In this document: positions 24,218 to 36,597 of the stretch, piece after piece
Numbering within the stretch: the stretch's first letter is position 1
Layout of the letters: each line of letters begins with the position of its first letter
Assembly (NCBI GenBank): GCA_022605955.1
Contig: JAKCOZ010000002.1
Location: forward strand, 71,466,783 to 71,530,782
Direction: 5' to 3'
Source of the DNA: Rallus limicola
Taxonomy: Eukaryota; Chordata; Aves; Gruiformes; Rallidae
Length of the DNA stretch: 64,000 nt
The notes under the pieces: generated by a model
What the model saw: the letters and a program-made list of their open reading frames with translations, nothing else
Told to the model about the DNA's origin: nothing
Database searches by the model: none
Translations under genes and position numbers: made by a program

Positions 24218-26736
24218 ATAGATTTTTTTCAAGAAACATATGCTTTCTGGAGCTCTTTGCTAAGGATTACATTTTTTTTAATAGCTTGCAGCCTCTCCTT
24301 GAGCCCCCGAGGAAGCATGATTACACATTGCCCTATAGAGATCCATTTATTCATCTTGTGCAGGCCGATTATGGGAGACATTACTGTGAGCAGGGAAAAA
24401 ATATTGACTCTTATCCCTTGTGCTGCTGGTTTTAACCTGATTATATCCAAAGTCGCAATCAGGCTCTTTGTCTCTTTATCTGAATAAAGAAAAAGATCCC
24501 ACTGGAGGCATTCAGTATTACTACTTTATCGCACAATAATAAATACTTTCTAAGGATATATTTATTTACTGTTAATACATACATCTTGTCTCAAGCAATC
24601 TCTTTAGTTTCTTAAACCGGAATATATGTGACTCAGCGTTGGCTCTAAGTAAACAAGTTGTAACAGGACACTAAATCATGGAGTATATTAATTTGTGTTA
24701 TTTCATTTACCTAAATCAGATAATGATAAATCTGTGTTTAGAATTAGAACTGCAAGGAAGAAGATAAGGCTATTAGAAAAACCAAAGCCCAGAAGATTTA
24801 GAATAACTGAGGCCTGAACACATGTCTTATTTAACAGGAAAAGTTTGGAGTATCTTTTTGAAGGCTGTTTTTGCTGCATGTACCGCTGATAAAGTGAATA
24901 ATCAGTGAATCTTCCAGCCTAGAAAGTTACTTAGGGAAATCAAAGGATTTAGGTGAAAGAAAGGAGTAGGTTTGCTAGGATTACTATTGTAAGATCCTGG
25001 ATCAAAACAAAGCTATAGCAGTGGGATCTGATGATCTGGTTTTCATTCATTAAGAGGGCTTCCCTAACTTCAGCTATAAAACAAATTTAGACATTGTGTC
25101 TGCTCCACTGGAGTCTAAGCTCCCCATCTCAAAAACTGATGTGAACTTTAATGAAGACCAGTAGATACAGAGCAATGATGTACCCTGATTGCAATCAGAA
25201 TCATGAATTAGGAATTGATGTACTGCAGAATATAAAAGTAGGTATTCAGTAGTAAATCAGATGAGAGGAAGTTTATGATGACAGTAATGATTAGCTTGAT
25301 TTTTTTCCCTCTGACTCTTACACAATAAATCACCATATTTTACCAGCCAGACATATTTTCAAATATGTAACTCATGTTTGGCTAAATTTAGGGTAGAAAG
25401 GAAGCTGGCTTTGTTTTCAGGATTTTTTGGTTTGCTTATGTGTTTGAAATCTTCCTACTTGTGGATAAAGATTAACCAAGAGAAGGAGAAATCTGAGGTT
25501 ACTTGTGAAGAGAAAGGAAAGATTCTGAGTAATTTTGATATTTATAGTTGTAACTCTTTACAGTCATACAGTGACGTATCCAAATTGGACAGTGTTATTA
25601 ACTTAGAATGGGAGATGTAGTTAGCAAGAACTCATTCATTTGTTCAGAAATCTAAATATAGATGGCAAAGTTCCTTTGTGATCATTCTCGTATTTTAAAT
25701 AGCCATTAAAAATAAACTGCCTACTGGGAGAAAGGAGAATGACTGTGGAAGGGAAAGCCACTACTGTCTGGTCCTGCAGGAGACTTCACATGAGGTCAGT
25801 GACTATCACCTTTCTGCAGCTGGTGGCTCTCTGAGAGGCAGAAGTGGCAGCATACTGACTCCGCAGCCAGTTTAGCACAGATACTTTTGGTCAGTTTTGG
25901 TTAAAGCTAATATGCCAGGTTAACTGCAATGGCTAAGGAGCTGGCAGGAAATTATTTCATAGATCATGTAATTTCATTGCCATATCATCTGGAACTGGGT
26001 TAATGAATTGGTAAATTGAGTAGTTCGGACTATACACCTTCAGTAACAACAGATTTGCCCTCAACGCCTCCTGAGTACATCTAGGCTGGGCAGCACTACT
26101 CCAGGCATTCACAAACCTTGAAAGACAGGGTGTATGATCCACATACTTAATTGAAATCCACTCTATCTGCCCTACAGATGCTCAAGCTTCTATTCACTAT
26201 TGTTTCTTTATTCCTGTCTATAGAAAGATTCAAAATTTATTTTCTTGCTTATTCCCACCATGAGAAATTGTGCTAAAGGATGTTTTCACCTTTTAAAACG
26301 CTTGTAAAGATTAACAGAGAGTCCACGGGACCAGCAGACCAGTGAGACGGATTATGTCTGAAAGCAGCTTTAATATTTGACAGCATCCATTTGTGCTGCA
26401 AATTTGAGGTGAGTATGTTTTTTTCTGATGTCACTGTTGTTTACAGTGCCTTCAGAGTGGAGTGCAAACTCACACAACTGCTGAACTGTTCTATTTCTGG
26501 GAGTGTCTAAATGAGATAGTTTTCCTTGGCCATCTCCCCTGCGAAATGGCTACAGTGAGGTAGCCATTTACCTGAGAACTTTGGGTGCACCAATTTTCAT
26601 TACTAGACTATTACTTATATGGATCCATTAGCATAGGAAAATACCTGTGTTAAATAAAAAAAATGTGATATGTTAACACTGACCTGTGGCATACTAAATG
26701 CAAAAGAGTTACTTTATAGCCCCCATCCAAAAAAGA
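24218..26736. other. unique noncoding DNA
   Basis: No repeat or gene is recognised. At 26408/26409 there is a very good 5' splice-site match (TTTGAG|GTGAGT), but I see no convincing paired acceptor or coding frame. An 80-codon plus frame at 25378-25620 has no known domain. Confidence 0.45.
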
Positions 26737-27330
26737 TCATAGAAGCATAGAACCACAAAAGGGTTTGGGTTGAAAGGGACCTCAAAGACCATCTAGTTCC
26801 CACCCACTTGCCATGGGAAGGGACACCCTCCACTAGACCAAGTGGTGGCTCAAAGTGGTGGCTCAAAGCCCCATCTAACCTGGCCTTGAACACTCACAGG
26901 GAGAGGGCATTCCCAACAGGGAAACTTGCTGCAATGCCTCACCACCCTCATGGTAAGGAATTCTTTTCTTAATGTTTAATCTAAATCTTTCCTCTTTCAG
27001 CCTAAAGCCATTACCACATGTCCTATCACTCCATACCCTTGTAAACAGTTCTATGTCATTCTTGTAGGTCTCTTCAGGTACAGGGAAGACTGCTATAAGG
27101 GCTTCCCAGAGCCTTCTCTTCTCCAGGCAGAACAAACCCAACTCTCTCTGCCTGTTGTGATAGGAGAGGTGCTCCTGCTCTCTGATCATCTTCATGGTCC
27201 TCCTCTAGACATCATCAAACAGCTCAGTATCTTTCCTGTACCGGGGACCCCAGAGCTGGACGCAGTAATCTCGGTGAGGTCTCATGAGCACAGAGTAGAG
27301 GGGGAGAGTAGGAGAGTTCAGTAGCCTTTG
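26737..27330 (-). mobile_element. CR1 LINE fragment, about 590 bp
   Basis: On the plus strand it opens with the reversed 3' end (GATCATAGAAGCATAGAACC), then GGGTTGAAAGGGACCTCAAA, CCATCTAGTTCCCACCC and GGGAAGGGACACCCTCCACT. The body follows with CCTCTTTCAGCCTAAAGCCA and GCCTTCTCTTCTCCAGGCAG. It continues into the ORF2 end, where the minus strand reads EQEHLSYHNRQRELGLFCLE followed by KRRLWEALI (27190-27110). It is 5'-truncated near 27330. A GTGGTGGCTCAAA unit is duplicated in tandem at about 26841-26868. The 106-codon minus frame here is CR1-derived. Confidence 0.94.
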
Positions 27331-29003
27331 GAAGCCATCTTAGAGCATCATCTGTGGATCTCAGAGGGAATTTAACCTGTTCCACATACTTCATGCTCAT
27401 TTCTGACAAGCTGTGCGGGGAAATATCCCTTGACTGATTGATTTGCTGAGTGATTATGGATTAATTTTATCTGAGTGCCAGATCCTATACTAATAGAATT
27501 TCTTTAAATCATCCATTCTTTCCTTAAGTGGATGTCACCTGTTGTCACTTATTAAACCAATCTGAAATCATGGTTTCTCTGATTAGCTACTTGGATTGAC
27601 ATATTCACAGCCCAATGAAACAGAACAAATGCACTGTGTGAGTGACCAAAGGTACTTATTATAAACTTCAGCAACACTGAGACTGACAGAACTGTTACTG
27701 TTATAAATAAATCACACCCTAGGTGAGCATTCACAAAAATAATATTTAAACATGGTGAGCCCCTGATGCAGCACATAGTGTCTGTTTTCTTAGTATGTTT
27801 TCTAGATGTACAGTCAAACAAAGGATTTCCTGTATTTTGGAATCATACCTTAAAATCATAAGAGTTATTATCATGACACTTTGTGATTAGTTTTCTTCAT
27901 ATTTCATACTTTATGTTTTTAATATGGGGCAAAGGATTTGACAGAAAATAGAGCATAAGGTGCTTACTTTCCCTTCCAGTTTGCCTTCTATGACTCTGCC
28001 TAACTTTCACCACTCCCAATATAGCTGGATTATTTTGGAAAAGAAACTTGATGAATTTTTGCATTTTGACATGTGATGCTATTGATCACATGTCATCACT
28101 GCAAAGGAATAGGAAAGGAATGATATTATACAAAGTGAGTAAAGCAAGTCCTCCCTTGCATGAACTTCCCTATTCATGGTCCAGCCAGCTTTCCTCTCTG
28201 TACGTCTCATGTGGGTGGTAAAACAGCCAGCATTAAGGTATTCCTGTCATTAGGTAATACGACTGGGCAGAAATTTACCTCCAACCCCAGCCTCAGAACC
28301 CTCTACTATAGTAGTCATGGTGACTTTGCTGTGACCATGCTTCAGTTTTTTTGATTACAACTGTGATGAGTTTGGCATGTCTGGGTTAGGTGTGATGTTT
28401 GAGTACATTTTTGAAAACTCAAGTATGTGGTTTAGGTTTTTGAGATTATTATTTCAGATAGCTCTGGGCAGCAGGAGATAAAACTGATTTTGACCTGTCA
28501 GGAAAGACATCGTGTGTCCTGTCTGCAGTGGCCAATTTTGCTTGCACAGATATGTTGGGAATTTAGAGCCAAACATCACATCCAGTTTTTGGGTTTTCTG
28601 TTGTAACCCGAGTTTGTCCTCTGTGACACACAGGGCTCTGCTCAAATTTGTTTCTGTTAGCTTACTTTTGAGAAAGAGAAAGTAAATTTTGAAATACTTT
28701 AGTAGTGGTTGAAATAAATAGTCTTCAATGTAAAATGAACAGAGTGGTTCAACAGACTTGATTTGGAGACCAGCATCCCTTGCTCAGTATTGTACTATTG
28801 TATTCATTAGGAATGAATGTGAGGTAAATCGTAAACTGATACAGACCTAGACTAAAACTGAGAATCATGGAAAATGTTTCCTTCCTTGTGTTTCCTCTTT
28901 CCATTTGATCTTTTGGGGTCAGATTTCTGGGGTGATCCAGGATCTTTCTTCCACAGCTCATGCTTCAGTGAAGTAGATTTCAGTTTTAATCACCTGTTCT
29001 AGG
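27331..29003. other. unique noncoding DNA
   Basis: I see no gene or interspersed repeat. The frames (89 codons minus at 27552-27821, 64 plus at 28160-28354, 70 minus at 28749-28961) have no recognisable features. Confidence 0.5.
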
Positions 29004-29004
29004 T

Positions 29005-29035
29005 ATAAGTTAAGTAAGTTAAGTATTAAGTATTA
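29005..29035. repeat. short TTAAG/TAAG simple repeat
   Basis: TAAGTTAAGTAAGTTAAGTA followed by TTAAGTATTA is an imperfect 4-9 bp repeat that ends just before the CR1 3' terminus at 29044. Confidence 0.7.
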
Positions 29036-29043
29036 CAGCTAAA

Positions 29044-29465
29044 TCACAGAATCACAGATTCACAGAATGGTAGGGGTTGGAAGAGATCATTGAGTCAAAC
29101 CTCCCAGCCAAAGCAGGTTCCCTAGAACAGGTCACACAGGGAGGCGTTCAGATGGGTCTTAAATATCTCCACAGAAGGAGACTCCACACCCCCCTGGGCA
29201 GCCTGTCCCAGGGCTCTGTCACCCTCACTGTGTAAAAGTTCTTCCGCATGTTGGTGCGGGACTTCCTGTGCTTCAACTTGAGGCCATTGCCCCTTGACCT
29301 GTCCCCACAGACCACTGAAAATAGGCTGGCTATTTCCCTCTGTCTTCCGTACTTAAGATCTTTATAAAGATTAATGAAATCCCCTCTCAGGCTTCTTTTC
29401 CCAGCCTTTCGTCATAGGGGAGATGCTCCAGGCCCTTAATCATCTTCATTACCCTTCATCTGACA
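29044..29465 (-). mobile_element. CR1 LINE fragment, about 420 bp
   Basis: It begins on the plus strand with three reversed terminal units (ATCACAGAATCACAGATTCA), then GGTAGGGGTTGGAAGAGATC, CAGGTTCCCTAGAACAGGTC and ACTCCACACCCCCCTGGGCA. It ends in the ORF2 tail region with GGAGATGCTCCAGGCCCTTA then ATCATCTTCATTACCC. The GGGGTTGGAAGAGATCAT end and the CAGGTTCCCTAGAACAGG word are shared with the short copy at 36498-36597 and resemble the plus-strand copy at 58675-59000. It is 5'-truncated near 29465. Confidence 0.94.
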
Positions 29466-30896
29466 CATACCTGTTAGAGATCTTGTTAGCAGATGCATGC
29501 CTGATACAGCAGTCCCTGGAAGCTGATAAGTAGAGCTTCACTTCTGCTCTGAGGATCTCTGTCTTTGTTCCTTAAAAATATACACGTTTCTCATATTTTG
29601 CATATACACAGACAAAAAAGATGAGAAAACAAGATTAAAAAAACTATGTGTAACTTTAAATAGTTATACATAAAGCTGTAAATACTTGGAGATCGAAACA
29701 GAATTTGCCAAAATAAAGATATTTGTGTACTACATTTTGTAAGGTGAAAATGAAAGGGCTTCTGTCTCATGAGAGCATAATTTCACTGAATTTTCTGAGG
29801 CTTGGTTTTGGCTGTCAAATGAAATCTTGGCTGGGGCAGATATAAGAAATTTTCCTTTCAATGAGACAATATTTCCTTTTCCCAGTACTTGTACAAAGAC
29901 TTTGTAAATTTCCATAGCTACAGAATGTTTCATGCCAGCATATTAGATAGTGTAAATCAGTACGAGTTCTATGATAGCTACGGAACTAGTCTGATTTATA
30001 GAAGCTGAGGATCTTGCCCCGGATCTGATAATGACAAAATACATTTGTAATACTCAGTTATGATATGCATTTCACTTTTATGAAGTGAAATTTCTGCTGT
30101 ATGCAGATGGTTTTGAACCTATATATTTCACTAGTTAGCTTTGTCAGGTATTTAATTTAAAACTTCAAAACTATTTCTCATCCTCTTTGACCACAGCCCC
30201 GTTAAACATAAATTTGATTATGTGATTGAAACTTTCCATTTAATTTGATCAAAACCTTGTTTGAATTTCCCTGAAGAAAAATAATTTGTTATTTCTTCTG
30301 TTGAGCTACTCAAGTTTTGAACTTTTTTAAAATATTGGAGTTTTGGTATGTATACATCCAGATCTGTGGACTGGTAATTAAAAAAAATGAACACAAACAA
30401 ACTTATATTAATAGGTTTTTTTTCCTAAAGTGCCTGTCAACATACTTCAAGTTCTTCAGAAATATTAATAACGAACAAGTCAGCATTTCAAAGCATTTTG
30501 AGAATTCCAACCTGTACATCTTAAAGAAACATGAAGTGAAATTCTCAATCCATTAAAATGAATCATTGAACTACAATAATTACACCTTGATCTGGGATTT
30601 ATTCTTATGCTTTAAATGACAATTGACATTTTTCTGACTTTTGAAGTGTTCAAAGAGAAGTAAAATAATACAAAGTTTTCAAAGTTTGGACTGTATAAAA
30701 TGTTAATATGAAAAGGCATAGGCCATGTTCAGAATGGAACACAGTAAAAACTTAGAGAAGCTTGATACTGTTCTTGAGGTTTTGAATGCAGTGACCATCC
30801 ATTTGAATACCATTCTGAAGCTATTCTAAGATAACATGAGTGTTGCTGTCAGAAGTGACCTAAAATTGACTATGCTTTTTCAGAAGATGCATTTGT
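29466..30896. other. unique noncoding DNA with a small perfect hairpin
   Basis: I see no gene. A perfect 9-bp inverted repeat lies at 30069-30091 and is listed separately. Frames of 60-79 codons in this AT-rich stretch have no known domain. Confidence 0.5.
30069..30091. repeat. perfect hairpin, 9-bp arms
   Basis: ATTTCACTT is followed by the loop TTATG and then AAGTGAAAT, the exact reverse complement. It is AT-rich and short, so chance is a reasonable explanation. Confidence 0.75.
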
Positions 30897-31472
30897 AGCC
30901 CCAGGACCAAGGAGGTGATCATCCCCCTGTACTCAGCTCCACCTCGAATACTGTGTTCAGTTTTGGGGCCCTCACTACAAGAAAGATATTGAGGCCCTGG
31001 AGCCTGTCCAGAGAAGGACAGACAGGCTGGTGAAGGGTCTGGAACACAAGTCTTATGAGGAGCTGCTGAAGGTAACTGGGACTGTTTAGTCTGGAGAAGA
31101 GAAGGCTCAGGAGAGACCTTATTGCTCTCTACATCTACCTGAATGGAGTTTGTGGTAAGCAGGGACTCAACCTCTTCTCACAGATAACTAGCAATAGGAC
31201 AAGAGGGAATGGCTGGAGTTGCACCAGGGGAGGTTCAGGTTGGAAATTAGGAGAAATTTCTTCTCAGAAAGATTGGTTGGGCATTGGAACAGGATGCCCA
31301 TGGAGGTGGTGGAGTCACCGTCCCTTGGGGTGTTTAAGGAAAGGTTGGGTGAGGTTCATAGGGACATGGTTTAGTAAGTAATACAGGCGGTAGGGGAATG
31401 GTTGGACTAGATGATCTTGGAGGTCTTTTCCAAATGTAATGATTCTGTGATTCTATGATTTTATGATTCTTT
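30897..31472 (+). mobile_element. CR1 LINE, 5'-truncated, near-twin of the 2.6-kb copy
   Basis: It begins abruptly at AGGACCAAGGAGGTGATCAT, inside ORF2. It continues through CACCTCGAATACTGTGTTCA, the shared body, and GGAATGGTTGGACTAGATGA, to terminal ATTCTGTG, ATTCTATG and ATTTTATG units. From about 31020 to 31440 it differs from 2880-3285 by roughly eight substitutions and two small indels, one being an extra ~8 bp (GTAATACA) before GGCGGTAGG. It keeps about 20 bp after CACCT that the other copy lacks, and lacks a short GATTAGGCC segment that the other has. The flanks do not match, so the two are separate insertions of one subfamily. Confidence 0.95.
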
Positions 31473-34076
31473 TAATAGGCTTGTGAGATTCTGTGTGTGT
31501 TTTCACAGATTTATCTTTTGGTGCTCGTTAATAACTTGGAAAGATAGTTGTAACTGGTAATAAAAGTATATAGACAAGGTCTAGATTTTGCCTGTAACTG
31601 TTTCTTACTTTTGCATTTCCTGAAACATTCTTTATTGCCATTTAAAACTACTTAAAAATCATGACACAGAAGACAGACCAGATGAAAATAGCAGACTTTT
31701 TGCAATATGGAGAGCAGAGTGCATTTAAACCCAGCCAGACCTGCTCAAACATGAGGACTGCTACATGGTACAGTAGAGTTCTGTGCTATGTGACCCGAAC
31801 TGCTGCTCTGAATGAGAGAATTCTGGTTCAAGCAGCAAGTGGCCCAGAAATAGCAGTTTGGTTAGATGCATGACCCTGCTTGCTTTGCTAAAAGACTGCG
31901 TTACTAAGTCAACCAAACAACTCCCAGTATACATGATGCCTTCCTCAAAAAACGGGCCTCAGTACCAGTTTGTGGCTTGACTCTATGCTCTTTTGTCACA
32001 CTCTGGGTGCTCTGTAGAGAGAGTCTAGTCCCAGTTCTTCATTTTGCTTCTAGTATTTCTTAGGGAAGCTTTAATTGAAATATTTGTAGATCATGTGGTT
32101 GAGTCACAGCTGACTTACCTATCAGTCATTTCCTATACTGACTCTTTTTTTCCATTCCTGTCTACTGCAGACAAATGGAGATGGAGGAATGGATTCTGTG
32201 GTTTTATTTATTTTGAATGGGAATGACTTAACTTACTATTGAAATTAAAAGAACCAAAACAATTTCTAACTTGAATTAAAGAATAATTGACTGACCTCAT
32301 AGGAATATTGAACTGAAATAATGTAATTGTAAAATGTATGTACCAATCTGTATGATTAGTATAAGCTCTCTCTCTTTCTGTATAGAGACATATTTGCTCA
32401 AGTTAATTCTGTAAAATTTTATTTCTGTCCTTGATTCGGGACAGAATTCATATGGACAGACATTTCATGGTATATCAGGCAGGCATTCATAATAAAGATA
32501 CAGAGATAAAACAAGTTACCTAATTATCATTTTGTGGTTTTGTTTAAATATAGATTCTAACGTGCGATCTGATGAGTGTAAGTTTTCTTGCATACTATTA
32601 ATTGAAAAGAAGGTAAATATAGATATTCCAAGTCTAGTTTTGCCCTAAATTCAATACAGTTAGTTAAAAGAAGGAAGGTTTTATACCTACAGAGGTTTTT
32701 TACCATTTCAATCACATAGGATTGTTTCTGTGATAAGCCTTATCTTCTGCATTTTTACAGTTAAAATCTTAAGGAAAGGATCCATATGTCTTTGACATCC
32801 ACATGGAGTAGATGTATCCACTAAAGCCCCTCCCTTCCACCTCAACATTTTACCAGCCTCACAAGATACAGTCCTGAAAAGCACTCAAATGTATTTGAGT
32901 GGTGAAAGAACTGTGAAAAATGAAAGTACTTGAAAGATGTCTGTTTACATTATTTAGCATCATGAATGTGTGTGTGCATGGCCAGGACTGGATCTTCTTA
33001 ATCTTTACATATGCTTACAGGCTCAGTGCTGTCTGATAAAATAATAACATAAAAATTCAATGGGCTTCATGAAAAAGTTTTATTAAGAGGAGGAACAGAC
33101 ACATCTATGTTTAAAGACAATCTTAAATAGAATGAAATTAGAAGAGTACTTAACATGCTAAGTGTATAAATACTGTGTGGTGAATAATACTTCAAAGATC
33201 ACCTACTTTGCCTTGCCAGTATAGTATATGTCTAAAGTTTCATCGATCTCAGTCACAAAAAACAGTCATAGCTTAGAGCGTAAAGAAATAAACTGGGACT
33301 TTAGTTAGGATAGTTGATTTTACAGGCTATTGTAGAAGCTCCTGTTAGAGCTGTTATAGCCAAGGATATGTCAGCATTTCCATTTCCAAGGCTTTATAAC
33401 CACACAGTAAAAATGAGCTTTAGGCTGAAACTTGCCAGATAAAGTCTCAGCTCAGAACCAAATTGTTTTAAAAAAATACATTTCCGAAGCTATATTTTGT
33501 TTTCTCTATTAAATTGGAATGGTTTAGTTTATTTGCTGTAATGAACTCCACATTGGATATTTTGTTTAACAACAGTTGTGAGCTGCTACTTAGAGCCCTG
33601 CCCTCCATGTGTTGGTGGGATGTTGTTAGCACATCCTAATAAAGGAGGGTGGAATTTTTTTCACAGTTTCCTAAGGAGGAACACAACAGATATGGCATAT
33701 CTTTTTCCTTCTCCTGAGCCTGTGGAGGCTGAAGAGCCCCAGGTTTAACCCAAAGACACAGTGCAATGTCAGAATACCCATCTTGGAAACTTGCAGGCAG
33801 CTGAGTTGGATCTTCTTAGTCACAGGAGTTACTGCCTCAGCTGATGCATTTTGTGACTGAACCTACACTGCTTCTGCATTTCAGCTGTTGTTGGAGTTTT
33901 GGGGTTGGGGTTTTTCTGGTGGGGCTTTCTGTAGGTTTTCTTTTTTTTTGGATTGTATCAATCTGGTTTTAGTCATTCCCAGGCTCAATGCAAAATATAT
34001 GCCACTCAAATTCTTGGCCACATTCTACATGGCTTTTTCCTAAAGTAACAGGCATTTTTTCATCAGTTTTTCTTAG
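31473..34076. other. unique noncoding DNA
   Basis: No gene or repeat is recognised. A G/T-rich tract lies at about 33888-33952 (repeated GGGGTT and GGTTTT words, then a T run). The 70-codon frame at 31661-31873 has no known domain. Confidence 0.5.
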
Positions 34077-34248
34077 GTTGTCCGGAGAGGTAGTGGAGGC
34101 CCCATCCATGGAGATATTCAAGGTCAGGCTTGATGGGGCTCTAAGCAACCTGATCCAGTGAAGTTGTCCCTGCTTTCTGCAGGGAGGCTGGACTAGATGG
34201 CCTTTAAAGGTCCCTTCCAACCTAATACATTCTATGATTCTATGATCT
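34077..34248 (+). mobile_element. CR1 3' fragment, about 170 bp
   Basis: It begins with TCCGGAGAGGTAGTGGAGGC, then CCATCCATGGAGATATTCAA, GGTCAGGCTTGATGGGGCTC and GAGGCTGGACTAGATGGCCT. It ends with CCCTTCCAACCTAATACATT and CTATGATTCTATGA. The GGTCAGGCTTGATGGGGCT and GATGGCCTTTAAAGGTCCC words mark a CR1 subfamily different from the other copies here. Confidence 0.93.
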
Positions 34249-35504
34249 GTATTATCACCTCTCAAAAGCATGGTGGATAGAGACCAAGTTGTCTCTGCCT
34301 CTTAGGTTACATCTGCAGGACTTCACTTTTTAATAGCTGCTGGATATTTTCAGTATATTTGAGAAAATGGTGATTCATTCGTTTTTGAAGACAGGAATTA
34401 CATGGCTAGTATATTAATAATATGCTATGTGTGGATGTCCTCCTATATTCCTAGGAAGTTCTCTGGACAGAGAGAGAGAGCGAGAATAGACCAAAGTCAC
34501 TCCACAGGTACATATTTTTATATTATCATTATGAAAATCAGTCATTATGAAAATCAGTCTGTCATTAGCACTGTTGTAGTCCACCCAAAATGGAAGAATA
34601 GCCTAATTTGTCAAGGTGAAAGAACTATAAAATAAATCTTATGATGGAATGGATAGCTATTATTTTCTGTGTTATAAATAGTATGCATTTATAGAATTGT
34701 CTAGATAGGTAATCATGTAATGGACTGAATATGCCATTATGCTGTACTGAAATAAATAAGTATGGTAATGCAGAGAGGGGTATTTCTTTCAGTTTTTTAA
34801 TATGAAAGGAAGCAACAAAGGCATTTTGGAACTGGCTTGACACATTTACATCTTCCATGTGTCTACAGGATGGGTTCATTTGACAAGAATAACATACAGA
34901 TTAACATCTAAGCATTGGCAGAGTTAATTTTACATTGCATCCAAAGCTGTGTGAGACTAAATCATTATAATATACCTGAAAATCCCGGTGTAAAGATACA
35001 TGACTAATAGTTCATCATATTGTCCATTCGATTGTACGTATTAAAAAATCATTCAGACAGTGGTTTCTAAGGCATTAGTCATATTGCATATATTCTCTGT
35101 CAATGGTATGGCTCTTTTCTGCAAGTGGCTGTCTGTTATTCTTCATATGATGCTGAAGAGCCCGGTACCCCATCTTTTATTACATGTCATTGTCCCCCTT
35201 TTGTGATGTTGGACATTAGGATCAAATAGAGTGGATTTAAATGGTCTTGTCACAAATGGCTGCTAGAAGTGCAGGGGAGGGCAGACCCTTTTGCTGTGTT
35301 GCTCAGAGGCACAGGATTTAATGTGTGCAAACAACAGACATGTAGGTCTGTACAAAGTTTTCAATGCTAGCATTCACAGTAATGTACACTGGGCTCAAAT
35401 AGAAATTACCTTTTGTAATTTTCCCTGTATTTATTAAAAGTATCATTGTAGGTGAGTTCACACCGTAGGTAAGTAAAACTGGTTTTCCGTTCTCTGAGAT
35501 GGAT
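34249..35504. other. unique noncoding DNA up to the inverted repeat
   Basis: It contains one 16-bp tandem duplication (34527-34558), a short (GA)n patch near 34470, and no gene. The right border is the left arm of the 60-bp inverted repeat. Confidence 0.5.
34527..34558. repeat. perfect 16-bp tandem duplication
   Basis: CATTATGAAAATCAGT occurs twice back to back without a mismatch, so the duplication is probably recent. Confidence 0.9.
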
Positions 35505-35564
35505 ACTTGCCCTTCAACAACTCATTCAGCCAGCTGGAATTCTATTTAATATGTGACCAAGCAT
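35505..35564 (+). repeat. 60-bp inverted repeat, left arm
   Basis: The segment begins ACTTGCCCTTCAACAACTCA and ends ATATGTGACCAAGCAT. It is the reverse complement of 37462-37521, with three mismatches that are all transitions. The two arms are about 1.9 kb apart. Similarity stops sharply on both sides and there is no visible target duplication outside the arms. It does not match the CR1 or LTR groups in this window. It may be two copies of an unrecognised short repeat, terminal inverted repeats of an old DNA transposon, or a local inverted duplication. Confidence 0.9.
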
Positions 35565-36497
35565 TAGAACAGTTGGTCACAACCAAAGATGATAACCAAA
35601 GCTGGCATACAGGTGTTGTGCTGGGTTGTGATGATCATACCCTTTTTTGATAATACCATCATCCTTTCAAAACACAGGGAACCATAACTCTGCATCCTTT
35701 CCAACTAACTTTTAACCAAAACACATCTTACAGCCCCATAGAAGTACAAGCACGCTCTTTGCTGTACACAGCTGTTTCTGAGTGCTGAAAAGGTCCCTGT
35801 AGGGATGGTGCAAACAGGCTATGAGGTCTTGTGTGTGTGTGTATGTGTGTGTGTGTGTGTATGTGTGTGTGTTTACCTGGGTAGATAACTCACAAAAGAA
35901 CTCATCCAGAATTGACAAACTTTCTGTGTGCAGCATTCTTGACGATATTTTGTGAGTAAGTTCTGCGAATAAGTAATGTAAGATGTGGCACAGCAACCCA
36001 TAGGCTCTGAGATGCTTGCGAGTGCTTGCAAGAGTTCTGGGACAGAGAGCACAGTAACCAATAAAAAATAATCTTTTCAATTGTTGGAGAGTTAGTATAA
36101 AATATCAATAGTGTAATATAGCTATGTAATATAATGTATACATTGCAGAATGGCTCTATGTTGATATTAATGTTGTGAAGATTAAATTCTTGGGATAGAG
36201 CAGAGATATTAAAAAAGCTGAAATGTCACTAAATATTTTCATTTAATGAAGAAATATAATTCCTATAAAATACTATTTTGTTTCTTTTATAAGTGCCTTA
36301 CTTTTGGGTTTATATTTCTTAAAAGATTATACGCTGTAGTAAAAATGTAGTAAAAAGCATGTGTAATAGTAGCCAACAGCTGCGTGTTGATGAATTTGCT
36401 AGATGTATCACAGCTCAGAGAACAGTGAATATGTGAGGCTGGGCAAAATGCATACACTCACAAAGTACAGAAGTTAATAATGTCCTTCCTTACATTT
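35565..36497. other. unique DNA inside the inverted-repeat interval
   Basis: Apart from the (TG)n array at 35830-35872, nothing is recognised. The 122-codon minus frame at 35712-36080 is created partly by the TG array (an HTHTYTHT-type run) and is not a gene. Confidence 0.5.
35830..35872. repeat. (TG)n microsatellite with two TATG interruptions
   Basis: About 21 dinucleotides alternate T and G, broken by A at two places. It lies inside the interval between the inverted-repeat arms. Alternating purine/pyrimidine DNA of this length can take the Z form, though no role is implied. Confidence 0.95.
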
Positions 36498-36597
36498 CAC
36501 AGTTTCACAGAATTGTTAGGGTTGGAAGAGACCTCTGGAGATCATTGAGTCCAACTTCCCCTGCAAAAACAGGTTCCCTAGGACAGGTCGCACAGGT
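36498..36597 (-). mobile_element. CR1 3' end, 100 bp
   Basis: It begins on the plus strand with TTTCACAGTTTCACAGAATT, then GTTAGGGTTGGAAGAGACCT, ATCATTGAGTCCAAC and CAGGTTCCCTAGGACAGGTC. It is the same subfamily type as 29044-29465, and it stops after GCACAGG, so it is very strongly 5'-truncated. It lies between the inverted-repeat arms. Confidence 0.93.

Noticed and set aside
2598..31472. Segmental duplication joining the 2.6- and 30.9-kb regions
   Set aside because: Identity stops at the CR1 ends and the flanks differ completely, so two insertions explain it.
35712..36080. 122-codon minus-strand frame
   Set aside because: The (TG)n array supplies a long stop-free His-Thr run; the rest has no recognisable domain.
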